Assembly (NCBI GenBank): GCA_020632955.1
Contig: JACKEO010000008.1
Coordinates: 136,890-200,889, forward strand
DNA: 64,000 nt
From: Alphaproteobacteria bacterium
GTDB lineage: Bacteria; Myxococcota_A; UBA796; GCA-2862545
Direction: 5' to 3'
Part shown: positions 17,380 to 26,420 of the stretch, one piece after another
Numbering within the stretch: position 1 is the stretch's first letter
Layout of the letters: each line of letters starts with the position of its first letter
The notes under the pieces: model-generated
The model's database searches: none
Told to the model about the DNA's origin: nothing
The model's input: the letters and a program-made list of their open reading frames with translations, nothing else
Position numbers and translations under genes: made by a program

Positions 17380-18642
17380 TCAACGCTTCGTGCGGTCCGC
17401 CGGACCTGTGGTGGACCCCTTGCCGCCCTTCGCGGGGGCCTGGGGCTCGGCAGGCGGCCCGAAGGCGTGGAGCACGCCGTCCTCGGCGCCGATCCACACC
17501 CAGCCGCCCGCCACCGCCGGGCTGGCCGACACGGCCGCGCCGAGGTCGAAGGCCCGCACCTCCGCGCCCGTGTCGGCCTCCACCACGTACAGCCGCCCGT
17601 CGTGGGACCCCACCAGCACATGCGGACCTGCGACCACCGGGCTGCTGTCGATCTTGCCCTTGGCGGGGAACCACCAGAGCGCCTCGCCCGTCTTCGGGTC
17701 CAGCGCGTGGAGCACCCGGTCGCGGCCCCCGAGGATCACGGCCTCGTCGGTGACCGCGGGAGACGACAGGTAGGCGAAGCTGCGCTCGAAGTGCGTCCAC
17801 CGCACCTCGGCCGTCGCCGGCACGAAGCCGATGACCTTGTTGCCGAAGTGGCCGGTGTAGGCGAGGTCGCCGCCCCAGGCCACGCTCGAGCCGACGTAGG
17901 CCTCCACCGGCACCTTGGCGACAGCCGCGCCATCCGCCAGCCCCACGGTGTGCACGAAGCCGTCGCAGCCGCCCACCACCGCCACCCCGTCGCGCACCGC
18001 GGGCGAGCCGTAGACGTAGGACCCCGTGCCGTAGGCCCAGACCGGGCTGCCGTCGGCCAGGCGCAGGCGATGCACGCGCCCGTCGTAGGCGCCGATCACC
18101 ACGCTCTCGCCCCCCTCGCCCGCCGCGGGCACAAAGGTGGCCCCCCCGGTGACCTCGGCGCCGGCGTCGAAGACCCACCGGGCCGTGCCGGTGGCGAGCT
18201 CGAGCGCCCGCACCTTGCCGTCGCGCGAGCCCACCACCGCCACCCCGCCCACCAGGAGGGCGGGACCCTCCACGGGTCCGCCGGTGGCCACGTCCCAGCG
18301 CACCGCGCCGGTGGACCGCTCGAAGGCCCGCACGTGGCCGTCCTTGCTGCCCACCACCACGGTGGTCTCGTCCACGACGGCCGCGGCCACGATGGCGTCG
18401 GTGAAGGTGGCGCTCCAGCGCAGCACCAGCGCGGCGGGCTCGATGCGCCCGGGCACCACGCCCGTCTGGGCCCCATCGCCGCGCCAGGTGGGGAAGGTGG
18501 TGACCGTGGCCGCGAGCGCGACGGGAGCGGGGTCCGGGGCCGACACCGCAGGCTCCGGGCGCGACGCCCCCGCCTCCACGGGCTCGCCCGCCCACAGGGG
18601 TGCGGCGAGCAGCAGCGGCAGCAGCGACGGCGGAACGGGCAC
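17380..18642 (-). CDS. PQQ-type beta-propeller (outer-membrane-assembly-like) secreted protein
   Basis: A 420-residue protein starting at GTG 18642 (GGAG 7 bases upstream) with a signal peptide (LLPLLLAAPLWAGE). The mature part is a run of PQQ-enzyme-type repeats such as VVGSKDGHVRAFERSTGAVRW, VVGSRDGKVRALELATG and VIGAYDGRVHRL, about ten blades' worth of 'G..DG.v.Ald..tG...W'. These are the repeats of BamB and PQQ dehydrogenases. No dehydrogenase active site is evident, so a structural or scaffold role is likelier. The frame is open upstream of GTG 18642, but that stretch looks non-coding. The 275-bp divergent gap to 18918 contains no other gene I can support. Confidence 0.8.
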   Translation of the reverse strand: MPVPPSLLPLLLAAPLWAGEPVEAGASRPEPAVSAPDPAPVALAATVTTFPTWRGDGAQTGVVPGRIEPAALVLRWSATFTDAIVAAAVVDETTVVVGSKDGHVRAFERSTGAVRWDVATGGPVEGPALLVGGVAVVGSRDGKVRALELATGTARWVFDAGAEVTGGATFVPAAGEGGESVVIGAYDGRVHRLRLADGSPVWAYGTGSYVYGSPAVRDGVAVVGGCDGFVHTVGLADGAAVAKVPVEAYVGSSVAWGGDLAYTGHFGNKVIGFVPATAEVRWTHFERSFAYLSSPAVTDEAVILGGRDRVLHALDPKTGEALWWFPAKGKIDSSPVVAGPHVLVGSHDGRLYVVEADTGAEVRAFDLGAAVSASPAVAGGWVWIGAEDGVLHAFGPPAEPQAPAKGGKGSTTGPADRTKR

Positions 18643-18917
18643 CGGCTCTCCGGACAGGGGGGCAGCGTAGCGACGGCGGACGCGGCCGTCCCGTGGGCAC
18701 CGACACCCCAGACGAGCCCGGACATCCCCGGCTCTGCAAGCCCGCTGCAAGGGCGAGGTTCGACCGGGCAGGTGACAGTACCCACGTCGGCGGGCCCTCT
18801 CGAGCACGCCCCCTCCCCCCCCCCTCAGTGCTCGGGGGTCCGTCGACACCCCCTCGTGCACCCCCGCCCTCCGCGTCCCGCGCCTCCCACGCTAGGAGGC
18901 GCGGGCAGGAGGGCACC

Positions 18918-19688
18918 ATGGGCTGGACCGGCGATCCCACCTACGACCTGGCGCTCACCGCGGGGCTGGCCTTCGCGGTGGTCACCGCCGTGGCCAGCCG
19001 CTTCGTCACCACGCCCTACGGCCGCTTCGCGTCCACCCGCCTGGGACCCACCGTGCCCCAGCGCATCGGCTGGCTGCTGCTCGAGGTGCCGGCGCTGATC
19101 GTCTTCCCCGCGGTGTACGCCCTCGGCCCCCAGGCCGCCGAGCCCGTCCCGCTGGGCTTCGCCGCGCTGTGGCTCTTCCACTACGCCAACCGGGCGCTCT
19201 TCTTCCCGTTGCGGATGAAGGTGCGCCCCGGCGCGCGCATGGGCCTGGTGGTGCCGCTCACCGGCTGGTTCGTGGTGCCCCTGCACGCCTGGCTCTACGC
19301 CACCTGGTACGCCCGGCTGGGCACCCACCTCACGCCGGCCTGGCTCACCGACCCGCGCTTCGGGGCGGGCCTGGCCACCTACGCCGTGGGCCAGACGCTG
19401 GTGCTCCACAGCGAGGCGGTGCTCCGCGGCCTCCGGGCCGGCGACGACAGCGGCTACCACATCCCCCAGGGCGGAGGCTTCCGCTGGGTCAGCAGCCCGC
19501 ACTACCTGGGCGAGATCCTCGCCTTCACCGGCATGGCGCTGGCCTCCTGGTGCCCGGGCGGGCTCTTCGTGCTCACGATCACCCTCGCGAACCTCGTGCC
19601 GCGGGCCGCCGCCACCCACGCCTGGTACCGCCAGACCTTCCCCGACTACCCCCCGGGCCGACGGGCGCTGCTGCCGGGCGTCTGGTAG
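18918..19688 (+). CDS. Steroid 5-alpha-reductase (SRD5A)-like membrane oxidoreductase
   Basis: A 256-residue polytopic membrane protein (ATG 18918, AGGAGGG upstream), close to the ~259 residues of animal SRD5A1. From memory of the family, the match is strong in the catalytic C-terminal half: 'YHIPQGGGFRWVSSPHYLGE' parallels the SRD5A segment with PxGGLF...YFGE. 'ALASW' and the final 'HAWYRQTFPDYPPGRRALLPG' parallel 'HEWYLRKFEEYPK.RK.iiPF'. The family reduces the delta-4 double bond of 3-oxo-steroids with NADPH. It is followed 3 bp later by an SDR and then by a sterol reductase, so a steroid or sterol substrate is likely; other enone lipids cannot be excluded. Confidence 0.86.
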   Translation: MGWTGDPTYDLALTAGLAFAVVTAVASRFVTTPYGRFASTRLGPTVPQRIGWLLLEVPALIVFPAVYALGPQAAEPVPLGFAALWLFHYANRALFFPLRMKVRPGARMGLVVPLTGWFVVPLHAWLYATWYARLGTHLTPAWLTDPRFGAGLATYAVGQTLVLHSEAVLRGLRAGDDSGYHIPQGGGFRWVSSPHYLGEILAFTGMALASWCPGGLFVLTITLANLVPRAAATHAWYRQTFPDYPPGRRALLPGVW

Positions 19689-19691
19689 GCC

Positions 19692-20552
19692 GTGCACCGC
19701 ATGGACGGCCGGATCTGCGTGGTGACGGGCGCGAACAGCGGCCTGGGACGCGCCACCGCCGAGGGGCTCGCCCGACGGGGCGCCCACGTGGTGCTGCTGT
19801 GTCGTCGACCCGACGCCGGCGCCGAGGCCGCCGAGGCCGTCGCACGGGGCACCGGCGGCAGCACCGAGCTGCTCGTGGCCGACCTCACCGACCCCGCGGC
19901 GATCGCCGCCGCCGCACGCACCCTGGCCGAGGGCCACGGACGCGTGGACGTGCTCGTGAACAACGCCGGGCTGTACCTGCCCCGCCGCCGCGAGACGCCC
20001 GAGGGCCTCGAGGCCACCTTCGCCACCAACCACCTGGGCGCCTTCCGCCTCACCCGGCACCTGCTGCCGCTGATGCCGCGCGACGGGCGCGTGGTGGTGG
20101 TGGCCTCGCGCAGCCACGCCGACGGGCGCCTCGATCCGGACGACCTGCAGCGCCGGCGCCGTCCCTACGGCGGCTATGCCGCCTACGCCGACAGCAAGCT
20201 GGCCAACGTGCTCTTCGTGCGCGAGCTGGCCCGCCGGCTGGGTCCGCACCCCACGGTGAACGCCGTGCACCCGGGCACCATCGGCACCGACTGGGCCCAG
20301 GACGAGCCCGGCTTCATGCAGCGCCTCTTCCGCGTCGCGCGGCCCTTCATGACCACGCCCGCGAAGGGCGCCCGCGGCGCGATCATGCTCGCCTCCGATC
20401 CCGCGCTGGCCGAGCTCACCGGCGCCTACCTGTCGGGCGTGCGACCGCGTCGTCCCGCACGCCGCGCGCGCCGCGACGACGACGCCCGACGGCTCTGGGA
20501 GCTGTCGGAGGCGCTCAGCCCCGGCCTGCCCCCGCTGCCGTCCCCGCGCTGA
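19692..20552 (+). CDS. Short-chain dehydrogenase/reductase (retinol-dehydrogenase-like SDR)
   Basis: A 286-residue classical SDR: TGANSGLGRA (NAD(P)-binding, TGxxxGxG), VADLTD, VNNAG and the catalytic YAAYADSK (YxxxK), with the N-terminal part of the helix as in RDH/WWOX-type enzymes ('TNHLGAFRLTRHLLPL'). 'HPGTIGTDWAQ' follows the active site. GTG 19692 or ATG 19701 are the possible starts. The gene sits 3 bp after the SRD5A-like gene and 65 bp before the DHCR7-like gene, suggesting a steroid or isoprenoid alcohol/ketone substrate. The C-terminal extension is Arg-rich (RPRRPARRARRDDD) and of unknown use. Confidence 0.82.
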   Translation: MHRMDGRICVVTGANSGLGRATAEGLARRGAHVVLLCRRPDAGAEAAEAVARGTGGSTELLVADLTDPAAIAAAARTLAEGHGRVDVLVNNAGLYLPRRRETPEGLEATFATNHLGAFRLTRHLLPLMPRDGRVVVVASRSHADGRLDPDDLQRRRRPYGGYAAYADSKLANVLFVRELARRLGPHPTVNAVHPGTIGTDWAQDEPGFMQRLFRVARPFMTTPAKGARGAIMLASDPALAELTGAYLSGVRPRRPARRARRDDDARRLWELSEALSPGLPPLPSPR

Positions 20553-20616
20553 TCGGTTCGCGCGTGTTGCGGGTGCAAGCTCGCCTCCGGTACAAGGCGC
20601 CCCCCCGGAGGACGTG

Positions 20617-21999
20617 ATGACGGAGTCCAGCCAAGGGTCGCTGAAGGTCGAGAACCTGGTGCAGTCGTGGCTGACCGGTCTGCCCGTGGGCGCCGACCGG
20701 CCCCGGCCCCCCGCGGTCACCCCGCTCCAGACCACCTTCCTGCGGTCCACGCTGGGTCCCGCGGCGCTGATCTTCACCACGCCCGTGCTCGCCATCCTGC
20801 TGTGGATGGCCTGCGCCCACTACGAGGGCTCCCTGCGGATCATGGCCGAGGCCGGACCCGCGGACTGGTGGAGCCACGTCCCCCGCCCCACCGGCACGGC
20901 CGCCGCCATCGTGGGCGGGTGGACCGTGCTGCAGCTCCTCCTGCTGCAGCTGCTGCCCGGTGCCGAGCTCAAGGGTCCGGTCACCCCCGCGGGCGTGCAG
21001 CCGGTCTACAAGATGAACGGCATGGCAGCCTGGTGGATCACCCACGTGGGCCTGATGGTGGGCGGCCTCACCGGCTGGCTCCCGCTCGGGCGGCTCTACG
21101 ATCACTACGGCGAGGTGATCGTCACGCTCAACCTCTTCGCGCTGGCCTTCTGCGGCTTCCTCTACTGGAAGGGCCGCACCTACCCCACCAGCCCCGACAT
21201 CGTGGTCACCGGCAACCTGCTCTTCGACTTCTTCCAGGGCCCCGAGCTGCACCCGCGCCTGCTGGGCGTGAACCTCAAGCAGCTCATCAACTGCCGCGTG
21301 TCGATGATGGGCTGGTCGGCCACCTTCGTGGCCTTCGCCTTCGCCCAGGCCGAGCGCCACGGGTCCGTGAGCACCGCCATGCTCGCCAGCGTCGCGGTGC
21401 TGGTGCTCTACCTGTTCAAGTTCTTCTGGTGGGAGGGGGGCTACTTCCACTCCCTCGACATCATGCACGACCGCTTCGGCTACTACATCTGCTGGGGCGT
21501 GCTGGTGTGGGTGCCGTCGGTCTACTGCCTCGTCGCCCTCTGGCTGGTGGACCACCCCATCGACTGGCACCCGGTGACGGCGATCGCGATGGTGGCGCTG
21601 GGCGCCCTGTCGATCTGGATCAACTACGACGCCGACGCCCAGCGGCAGCGGGTGCGGGCCACCGACGGCAAGACCACGGTGTGGGGCAAGCCGCCGGTGC
21701 TGCTGCAGGCCAGCTACACGCCCGCCGACGGCGTGAAGCGTACCAACCTCCTGCTCGCGTCGGGCTGGTGGGGCGTGGCCCGCCACTTCCACTACGTGCC
21801 CGAGCTCATGCTGGCCGCGGCGTGGACGATCCCCGCGGGCATCACCCACTTCATCCCGTGGTTCTACTGGGTCTTCCTGTTCATCCTGCTGATGGACCGC
21901 GCGCGGCGCGACGAGCTGCGGTGCGCCGCGAAGTACGGCGCGGACTGGACGGCCTACACCGACCGGGTGCCCTGGCGCGTGGTGCCGGGCGTCTACTGA
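20617..21999 (+). CDS. Sterol reductase, ERG4/ERG24/DHCR7 family
   Basis: A 460-residue polytopic membrane protein starting at ATG 20617 (CGGAGGAC upstream). Signature segments of the delta-7/delta-14 sterol reductases are clear: 'NLKQLINCRVSMMGW', 'FFWWEGGYFHSLDIMHDRFG', 'YICWGVLVWVPSVY', the motif LLASGWWGVARHFHYVPEL, and a C-terminus RRDELRCAAKYGADWTAYT followed by VPWRVVPGVY. As I recall the human protein, animal DHCR7 reads almost the same in the last two blocks. The family reduces a ring or side-chain C=C of sterols using NADPH. Bacterial members are rare but known. Substrate position (delta-7, delta-14 or delta-24) cannot be assigned. It converges on the next gene with 7 bp overlap. 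Confidence 0.88.
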   Translation: MTESSQGSLKVENLVQSWLTGLPVGADRPRPPAVTPLQTTFLRSTLGPAALIFTTPVLAILLWMACAHYEGSLRIMAEAGPADWWSHVPRPTGTAAAIVGGWTVLQLLLLQLLPGAELKGPVTPAGVQPVYKMNGMAAWWITHVGLMVGGLTGWLPLGRLYDHYGEVIVTLNLFALAFCGFLYWKGRTYPTSPDIVVTGNLLFDFFQGPELHPRLLGVNLKQLINCRVSMMGWSATFVAFAFAQAERHGSVSTAMLASVAVLVLYLFKFFWWEGGYFHSLDIMHDRFGYYICWGVLVWVPSVYCLVALWLVDHPIDWHPVTAIAMVALGALSIWINYDADAQRQRVRATDGKTTVWGKPPVLLQASYTPADGVKRTNLLLASGWWGVARHFHYVPELMLAAAWTIPAGITHFIPWFYWVFLFILLMDRARRDELRCAAKYGADWTAYTDRVPWRVVPGVY

Positions 22000-23837
22000 C
22001 CCGACGGGGCAGGCATCGAGGCGAGCCAGGCCGGAGCGCGGGCGGACGGACTCCGCGCCTCCAGGCCGGCCCGCACCCCGACGACGTAGGCGGTGACGCT
22101 GTCGGCGCCCCAGTGCGCCGGCGGCGGCGGTGCGAGCACACCCCAGGTGCGCGCCTCGATCAGCCCCAGCTCGTGGAAGGACACCCCGCGCACGGCCTCG
22201 GGACCCGCCTCCCAGGCCTCCACGCCGTCGGCCCAGCCCGGACGCCCCACCCCGGCGGCCACCTCCGCGGCGCGCAGGGCCAGCGCGTGCTGCAGGGTGA
22301 CCGGCAGGTCGGAGGAGGGCGGGGCCAGCGAGCGCAGGCGGAGCAGGCGCGCCCGCAACACCTGGGCCTGACGCGCCGTGCCCGTCACCCGCGCGCGCGT
22401 CTCGTCGAGGCAGGCGGTGAAGGGCGGCGTCGGGTCGCAGGCCGGCAGCTCCCGCCCGAACACCCCCTCGGCGAGCCAGCGGTCCTCCGCGAGCACGAGG
22501 TCCACCGGCAGGGGCTGATCCGTCCGCGCCGCCTCGTGGGCCGCCGCCGCCACGCGCAGGCGCTGGCAGGCCGAGTCCGCCCGGCCGCAGCTCGCCGCGG
22601 CCGCCCACGCCCAGTCCCGACCGCTGGTCACCCGCATCGCCTCCCGCCAGGCGGGCACCTCCACCTCGGTCAGCGCCCGCGCATCCAGCGCAGCCCGCCC
22701 CTCGTGGACCCGGCCCGCCAGCCCGAGCGCGACCCAGGGTGCCAGCAGCGCCAGGGCCAGCGCGCGACGACCGTGCACCCAGCACCACCCCACGCTGCCG
22801 GCCACGAGGAGCGGCAGCAGCACCAGCAGGGGCGCGAGGTAGCGGAGCTCGCCCGCGGTCCGCAGGCCCTCCCCCAGCCCCGTGGCGTAGGCGGGCGACA
22901 GCACGTAGGCCGCGCCGAAGCCCAGCACGGCCACCACCGGCAGACGCAGGGCCGCCACCCGCGACCACACGGCCACCCCTGCGGCCGCGATCCCGCCGAG
23001 GCCCGCGAGCAGTCCCAGCCAGCCCGGCGCGGCCACCCAGGCCAGCCAGGCCGCCACCCGGGCCGGCGCCACGAGGTCCTGGACCTGGTCTCCGACGCTG
23101 CGCGGGGGGTGCCACAGGGCGAGGTAGTCGGCGAGCTCGTGCAGGGGGTGGGTCCCCCACCGCGCCGCCAGCCAGGCCCACCAGAGGTTCGGCAGCAGCA
23201 CCAGCCCCAGGCCCAGCCGGGCGGCGCGCGCACCACGCCGATCCCCCAGCGCCAGCACCACGGGCGCGGCGAGCACCGCGGCGAGGCCCGGCGCGAACAC
23301 CACCACCGCCCCCAGGGCCGCGCCGGCCACGAGCTCCCGGCGAGCGCCCGACGACCCGTCGGCGAACGCCAGCGCCGCCACCGCCAGCCAGGCCCCCTCG
23401 GCGTGGTTGCCCCAGGCGCGCCAGACCAGCGGCGCGAGCAGCGGCGGCGGGAGCACCAGCAGCAGCACCCACGTCCAGGCCGCCACCGCACCCACCCGCG
23501 ACCGCAGCCAGCCGAAGCCCGCCATCGCGCCCACGGCCAGCCAGAGCGCCGGCACCAGCCGCCACACCCCCAGCACCGCAGGCAGCCACGCGAACAGCGC
23601 CGCACCCAGGCCCGCGTCCACCGCGCAGCCCCCGCAGAAGGGGAAGCGCATCAGCTCCCACCAGCCGTCGGGACGCGCCCGCGACAGGGCCACGGCGAAG
23701 GCGGCGTTGGCGTGCTCCTCGGCGTCGGGCGGTGCCAGCTCCGGGTGCACCAGGGTCCACGTGGCGGCCGCCACCACGAGCAGGGCCGCCAGCGGCGCCT
23801 GCCACCGCCCCGGGGTGGGCGCCGCGACGGAGGTCAC
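21993..23837 (-). CDS. Polytopic membrane protein, glycosyltransferase-39-like
   Basis: A 614-residue protein starting at GTG 23837, which overlaps the upstream SRPBCC stop (GTGA). About ten hydrophobic helices occupy residues 10-420. An extracytoplasmic loop after helix 1 carries 'PELAPPDAEEHANAAF' (acidic residues near the first loop, as in GT-C enzymes), and 'NHAEGAWLAVAALA' follows. The C-terminal ~190 residues are soluble. This layout resembles GT-C/ArnT-like lipid-linked sugar transferases, but I see no decisive motif, so the assignment is by architecture. Its Cys-containing loop (CGGCAVD) and C-terminal Cys residues suggest a periplasmic domain. Confidence 0.68.
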   Translation of the reverse strand: MTSVAAPTPGRWQAPLAALLVVAAATWTLVHPELAPPDAEEHANAAFAVALSRARPDGWWELMRFPFCGGCAVDAGLGAALFAWLPAVLGVWRLVPALWLAVGAMAGFGWLRSRVGAVAAWTWVLLLVLPPPLLAPLVWRAWGNHAEGAWLAVAALAFADGSSGARRELVAGAALGAVVVFAPGLAAVLAAPVVLALGDRRGARAARLGLGLVLLPNLWWAWLAARWGTHPLHELADYLALWHPPRSVGDQVQDLVAPARVAAWLAWVAAPGWLGLLAGLGGIAAAGVAVWSRVAALRLPVVAVLGFGAAYVLSPAYATGLGEGLRTAGELRYLAPLLVLLPLLVAGSVGWCWVHGRRALALALLAPWVALGLAGRVHEGRAALDARALTEVEVPAWREAMRVTSGRDWAWAAAASCGRADSACQRLRVAAAAHEAARTDQPLPVDLVLAEDRWLAEGVFGRELPACDPTPPFTACLDETRARVTGTARQAQVLRARLLRLRSLAPPSSDLPVTLQHALALRAAEVAAGVGRPGWADGVEAWEAGPEAVRGVSFHELGLIEARTWGVLAPPPPAHWGADSVTAYVVGVRAGLEARSPSARAPAWLASMPAPSGQ

Positions 23838-24289
23838 GAGGAGCCACCCGGCCCGTCGCGCCGCGCGACCTCCCGGGCGAGAGCCGCCGCCATCGCGGTG
23901 AAGCCCCACGCGATCGACCGCCCGAGGAGCAGGTGGACCACGGGCCCCAGCAGGCCCCCGATCTCGTCCACGGTGACGTAGCGGGTGCCCTCCCCGTCGG
24001 GCAGCAGCCGCTGCTCCCGGCGCGCCCACAGCAGCCAGGGCACGGGGATGCGCAGCGCCCACACCAGACGCGACGGGGCCTCGCACACCTCCAGCCACTC
24101 GCGCTGGCGCACCGTGCCCCGGCCACGCATCCACACCACCATGTCCACCGGGTCGCCCACGGCGAGCGAGGACCGGACCTGCAGCGTGAAGGGGTTCCAG
24201 CGGGGGTAGGCGCCGAGGTCGACGAGCACGGCCCACACGCGCTCGGGGGGCGCCGCCAGCCGGCACTCGGCGACGTAGGCTCGCGGCAT
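23834..24289 (-). CDS. SRPBCC/polyketide-cyclase-like lipid-binding protein
   Basis: A 151-residue protein beginning at ATG 24289. It shows the START/SRPBCC pattern: 'AAPPERVWAVLVDLGAYPRWNPF' at the N-terminus, a central beta-sheet ('DPVDMVVWM', 'LVWALRIPVPWLLWARREQRL') and a long C-terminal helix. These proteins bind hydrophobic ligands in a deep cavity and sometimes act as cyclases or hydrolases. Being next to sterol and SDR genes, it could carry a sterol or polyprenyl ligand. The reading frame extends farther upstream without a sensible domain, so 24289 is chosen. It is coupled to the downstream membrane-protein gene. Confidence 0.76.
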   Translation of the reverse strand: MPRAYVAECRLAAPPERVWAVLVDLGAYPRWNPFTLQVRSSLAVGDPVDMVVWMRGRGTVRQREWLEVCEAPSRLVWALRIPVPWLLWARREQRLLPDGEGTRYVTVDEIGGLLGPVVHLLLGRSIAWGFTAMAAALAREVARRDGPGGSS

Positions 24290-24416
24290 GGGGGCGCTCC
24301 CGGGGCGCAGCGCCCGATGCACCACGCCGCAGGGCCATACCACGCCCTCCCCCACGATCCGGGGCTCCCCGGGGTGCGCGGCACGGTAGAAGGCAGACCC
24401 GCCCCGCGGAGTCCCC

Positions 24417-25406
24417 GTGTCCCAGCCCACGCGCCACGGCGGCGCCGTCCGCGCCACCCTCGCCGGCATCGTCGACCGCTTCACGCCCCGCGGGCCGGGC
24501 GTGCGCCTCGACCCCACGGTGCGCCTCGACGGGCAGACCGCCCTGGTCACCGGCGCCTCCCGCGGTCTGGGCCTCGCCATCGCCCAGGGCCTGGCCCACC
24601 GCGGCGCCCGCCTGATCCTCCCCTGCCGCAGCGGCCACGCCGAGGCCGAGGCCGCCGTGCTCGCGGTGGCCCCCGAAGCCCAGGTGGAGCTGCTCGACGT
24701 GGACCTGGCCTCCCCCGCCAGCGTGGAGGCCCTGTGCGACACCCTGCGCGACCGCGGGGAGCGCCTCGACCTGCTCGTGTGCAACGCCGGGGTGGTGCCC
24801 GCCCGCGCCCGCACCACCCCGGCCGGCCTCGACCTGATGGTGCACGTGAACTTCCTCGCGAACGTGCAGCTCGTGCGGCGCCTGCTCGACGACGGCACCC
24901 TCCCCCGCGACCGGCAGCCCCCCGCGCGCATCGTGCTGGTGGGGTCGGAGGCCCACCGCTCGGCGCCCCCCATCGACCCCGATCGCTGGGACCGGGCCGA
25001 GGACTACGGCACCGCCGCGGTGATCGACCACTACGGCCGCTCCAAGCTGCTGCTGCACGCCTGGGTGTGCGAGCTGGCGCGTCGCCTCGACGGTCCCGAC
25101 GGGCCGCAGGTGGCCGTGCACCACCTCTGCCCCGGCGCGGTGGCCAGCAGCATCGCCCGCGAGGCGCCCGGTTGGGTCAAGCCGCTGCTCGACCTGCTGA
25201 TGCGCACCTTCTTCGCCTCGCCGGCGAAGGCCTCGCTCCCCGCGCTCTACCTCGCCGCCGAGCCCACGCTCGACGGCCGCACCGGCGTCTACCTGCACCT
25301 CGATCGGGCGCGGGACGTGGCGGCCACGGCGTCGGACCCGGAGGTGGGCGCGACCCTCTGGGACGCCGCAGGTGCGCGGGTGCTGGCCTGGCGGTCCGGG
25401 CCGTGA
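24417..25406 (+). CDS. Short-chain dehydrogenase/reductase (SDR)
   Basis: A 329-residue SDR starting at GTG 24417 (GGAG five bases upstream). It has TGASRGLGLA (cofactor loop), 'CNAGVVPARA', 'GSEAHRSAPP' (catalytic Ser region) and HYGRSK (YxxxK). As in retinol-dehydrogenase-like enzymes, a ~37-residue N-terminal extension precedes the Rossmann fold. The C-terminus has 'LHLDRARDVAATASDPEVG'. It is divergent from the SRPBCC gene (127 bp apart) and couples by GTGA to an SGNH hydrolase gene. The substrate is unknown; a steroid or isoprenoid fits the neighbourhood. Confidence 0.82.
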   Translation: MSQPTRHGGAVRATLAGIVDRFTPRGPGVRLDPTVRLDGQTALVTGASRGLGLAIAQGLAHRGARLILPCRSGHAEAEAAVLAVAPEAQVELLDVDLASPASVEALCDTLRDRGERLDLLVCNAGVVPARARTTPAGLDLMVHVNFLANVQLVRRLLDDGTLPRDRQPPARIVLVGSEAHRSAPPIDPDRWDRAEDYGTAAVIDHYGRSKLLLHAWVCELARRLDGPDGPQVAVHHLCPGAVASSIAREAPGWVKPLLDLLMRTFFASPAKASLPALYLAAEPTLDGRTGVYLHLDRARDVAATASDPEVGATLWDAAGARVLAWRSGP

Positions 25407-26416
25407 GGTGGGCGCTGCGCCTGCTCGTGGCGGCCCTGCTGCTCGAGGGCCTGGTGCGCGTGCTCGTGGTGCTCCCGCCGGTGCGCGACCGGCTCTGGGG
25501 ACCCGAAGGGGGCGAGCTGCGCCCCCGCCTCGCCCTGGCCTGCGCGGGTCTCGGCGACGACTGGGAGTACCTCGAGCACGATCCCGCCCTGGGCTGGCAG
25601 CCCCGTCGCGCCTGGCAGAAGACCACGCTCTGGGGGGAGGTGGGCCACGACGCCACCGGCGCGCGCCTCGTGCCCGGCACCGCCACCGAGGGCACCCGGG
25701 TGGTGCTGCTGGGCGACTCCTTCACCTACGGGGCCGACGTGGGGAACGGCGAGACCTGGGCCGCCCGCCTCGCCGCGCGCCGTCCGGACCTGGCGGTGAC
25801 GAACCTCGGGGTCCCGGGCTTCTCGCTGGAGCAGATCCTCCTGCGCTGGCGGCGCGACGGCCGACCGCTGCAGCCCGACGTGGTGGTGCTGGGCTTCGTG
25901 GAGTCCGACATCGATCGCACCGGGCACGGCCACTACGGACGCGACAAGCCGTGGGCCACGCTCGCCGACGACGGGCTCGCCTGGCATGGCCAGCCCGTGC
26001 CCTCCCCCGAGGAGGCCTGCCGCGCCCGTCGCCTGCAGCCCTGGACCCTGCTGCTGGGTCGCTGGCTGGTGCAGGGCACCCCGTTCGCACAGACCACCCG
26101 GTCCGAGCGCCTCGCCGTGTCGGCGGCCGTGGTGGAGACGCTGTGGCGCGAGGTGGAGGCCACCGGCGCCACCTTCGTGCTGCTCCACCTGCCCATGGAC
26201 TCCGAGCTCGGCCTGCCCGGCGCGCCCACACGCCCCCCGGTGCGGCTGCAGGCCTGGGCCGAGGAGCACGGCGTGCCCTTCGCCGACCCCACGCCCGCGC
26301 TGAAGGCGGCCCTCGCCCGCGGCGTGGCGCTGGAGAAGGGCCAGCACTACGCCCCCGAGGCCAACGACCTCGTCGCCGCCGCGCTGGCCGAGGCGCTGCC
26401 CGCCGCCGCGCCCTGA
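25403..26416 (+). CDS. Membrane-anchored SGNH hydrolase-like protein
   Basis: A 337-residue protein starting at GTG 25403 inside the previous stop. One N-terminal membrane helix (ALRLLVAALLLEGLVRVLVVL) is followed by 'HDPALGWQPRRAW', an ALGW-like entry common to this family. The SGNH domain has block I GDSFTYG (about residue 109), block II-like 'VTNLGVPGFSLEQ', block III 'VVLGFVESDID' and a C-terminal 'GQHYAPEANDLVAAALA' with the likely catalytic His. Such proteins are probably O-acetyl/acyl esterases or transferases acting on surface glycans. It is a second enzyme of the same class as the SGNH-TPR gene at 13.8 kb but without TPRs. Confidence 0.78.
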   Translation: MRWALRLLVAALLLEGLVRVLVVLPPVRDRLWGPEGGELRPRLALACAGLGDDWEYLEHDPALGWQPRRAWQKTTLWGEVGHDATGARLVPGTATEGTRVVLLGDSFTYGADVGNGETWAARLAARRPDLAVTNLGVPGFSLEQILLRWRRDGRPLQPDVVVLGFVESDIDRTGHGHYGRDKPWATLADDGLAWHGQPVPSPEEACRARRLQPWTLLLGRWLVQGTPFAQTTRSERLAVSAAVVETLWREVEATGATFVLLHLPMDSELGLPGAPTRPPVRLQAWAEEHGVPFADPTPALKAALARGVALEKGQHYAPEANDLVAAALAEALPAAAP

Positions 26417-26420
26417 GCCC

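Noticed and set aside
22739..24000. Very long Pro/Arg-rich plus-strand open frame across 22.7-26.4 kb
   Set aside because: Most is antisense to the membrane-protein and SRPBCC genes; only its last part (25403-26416) is a real SGNH gene.
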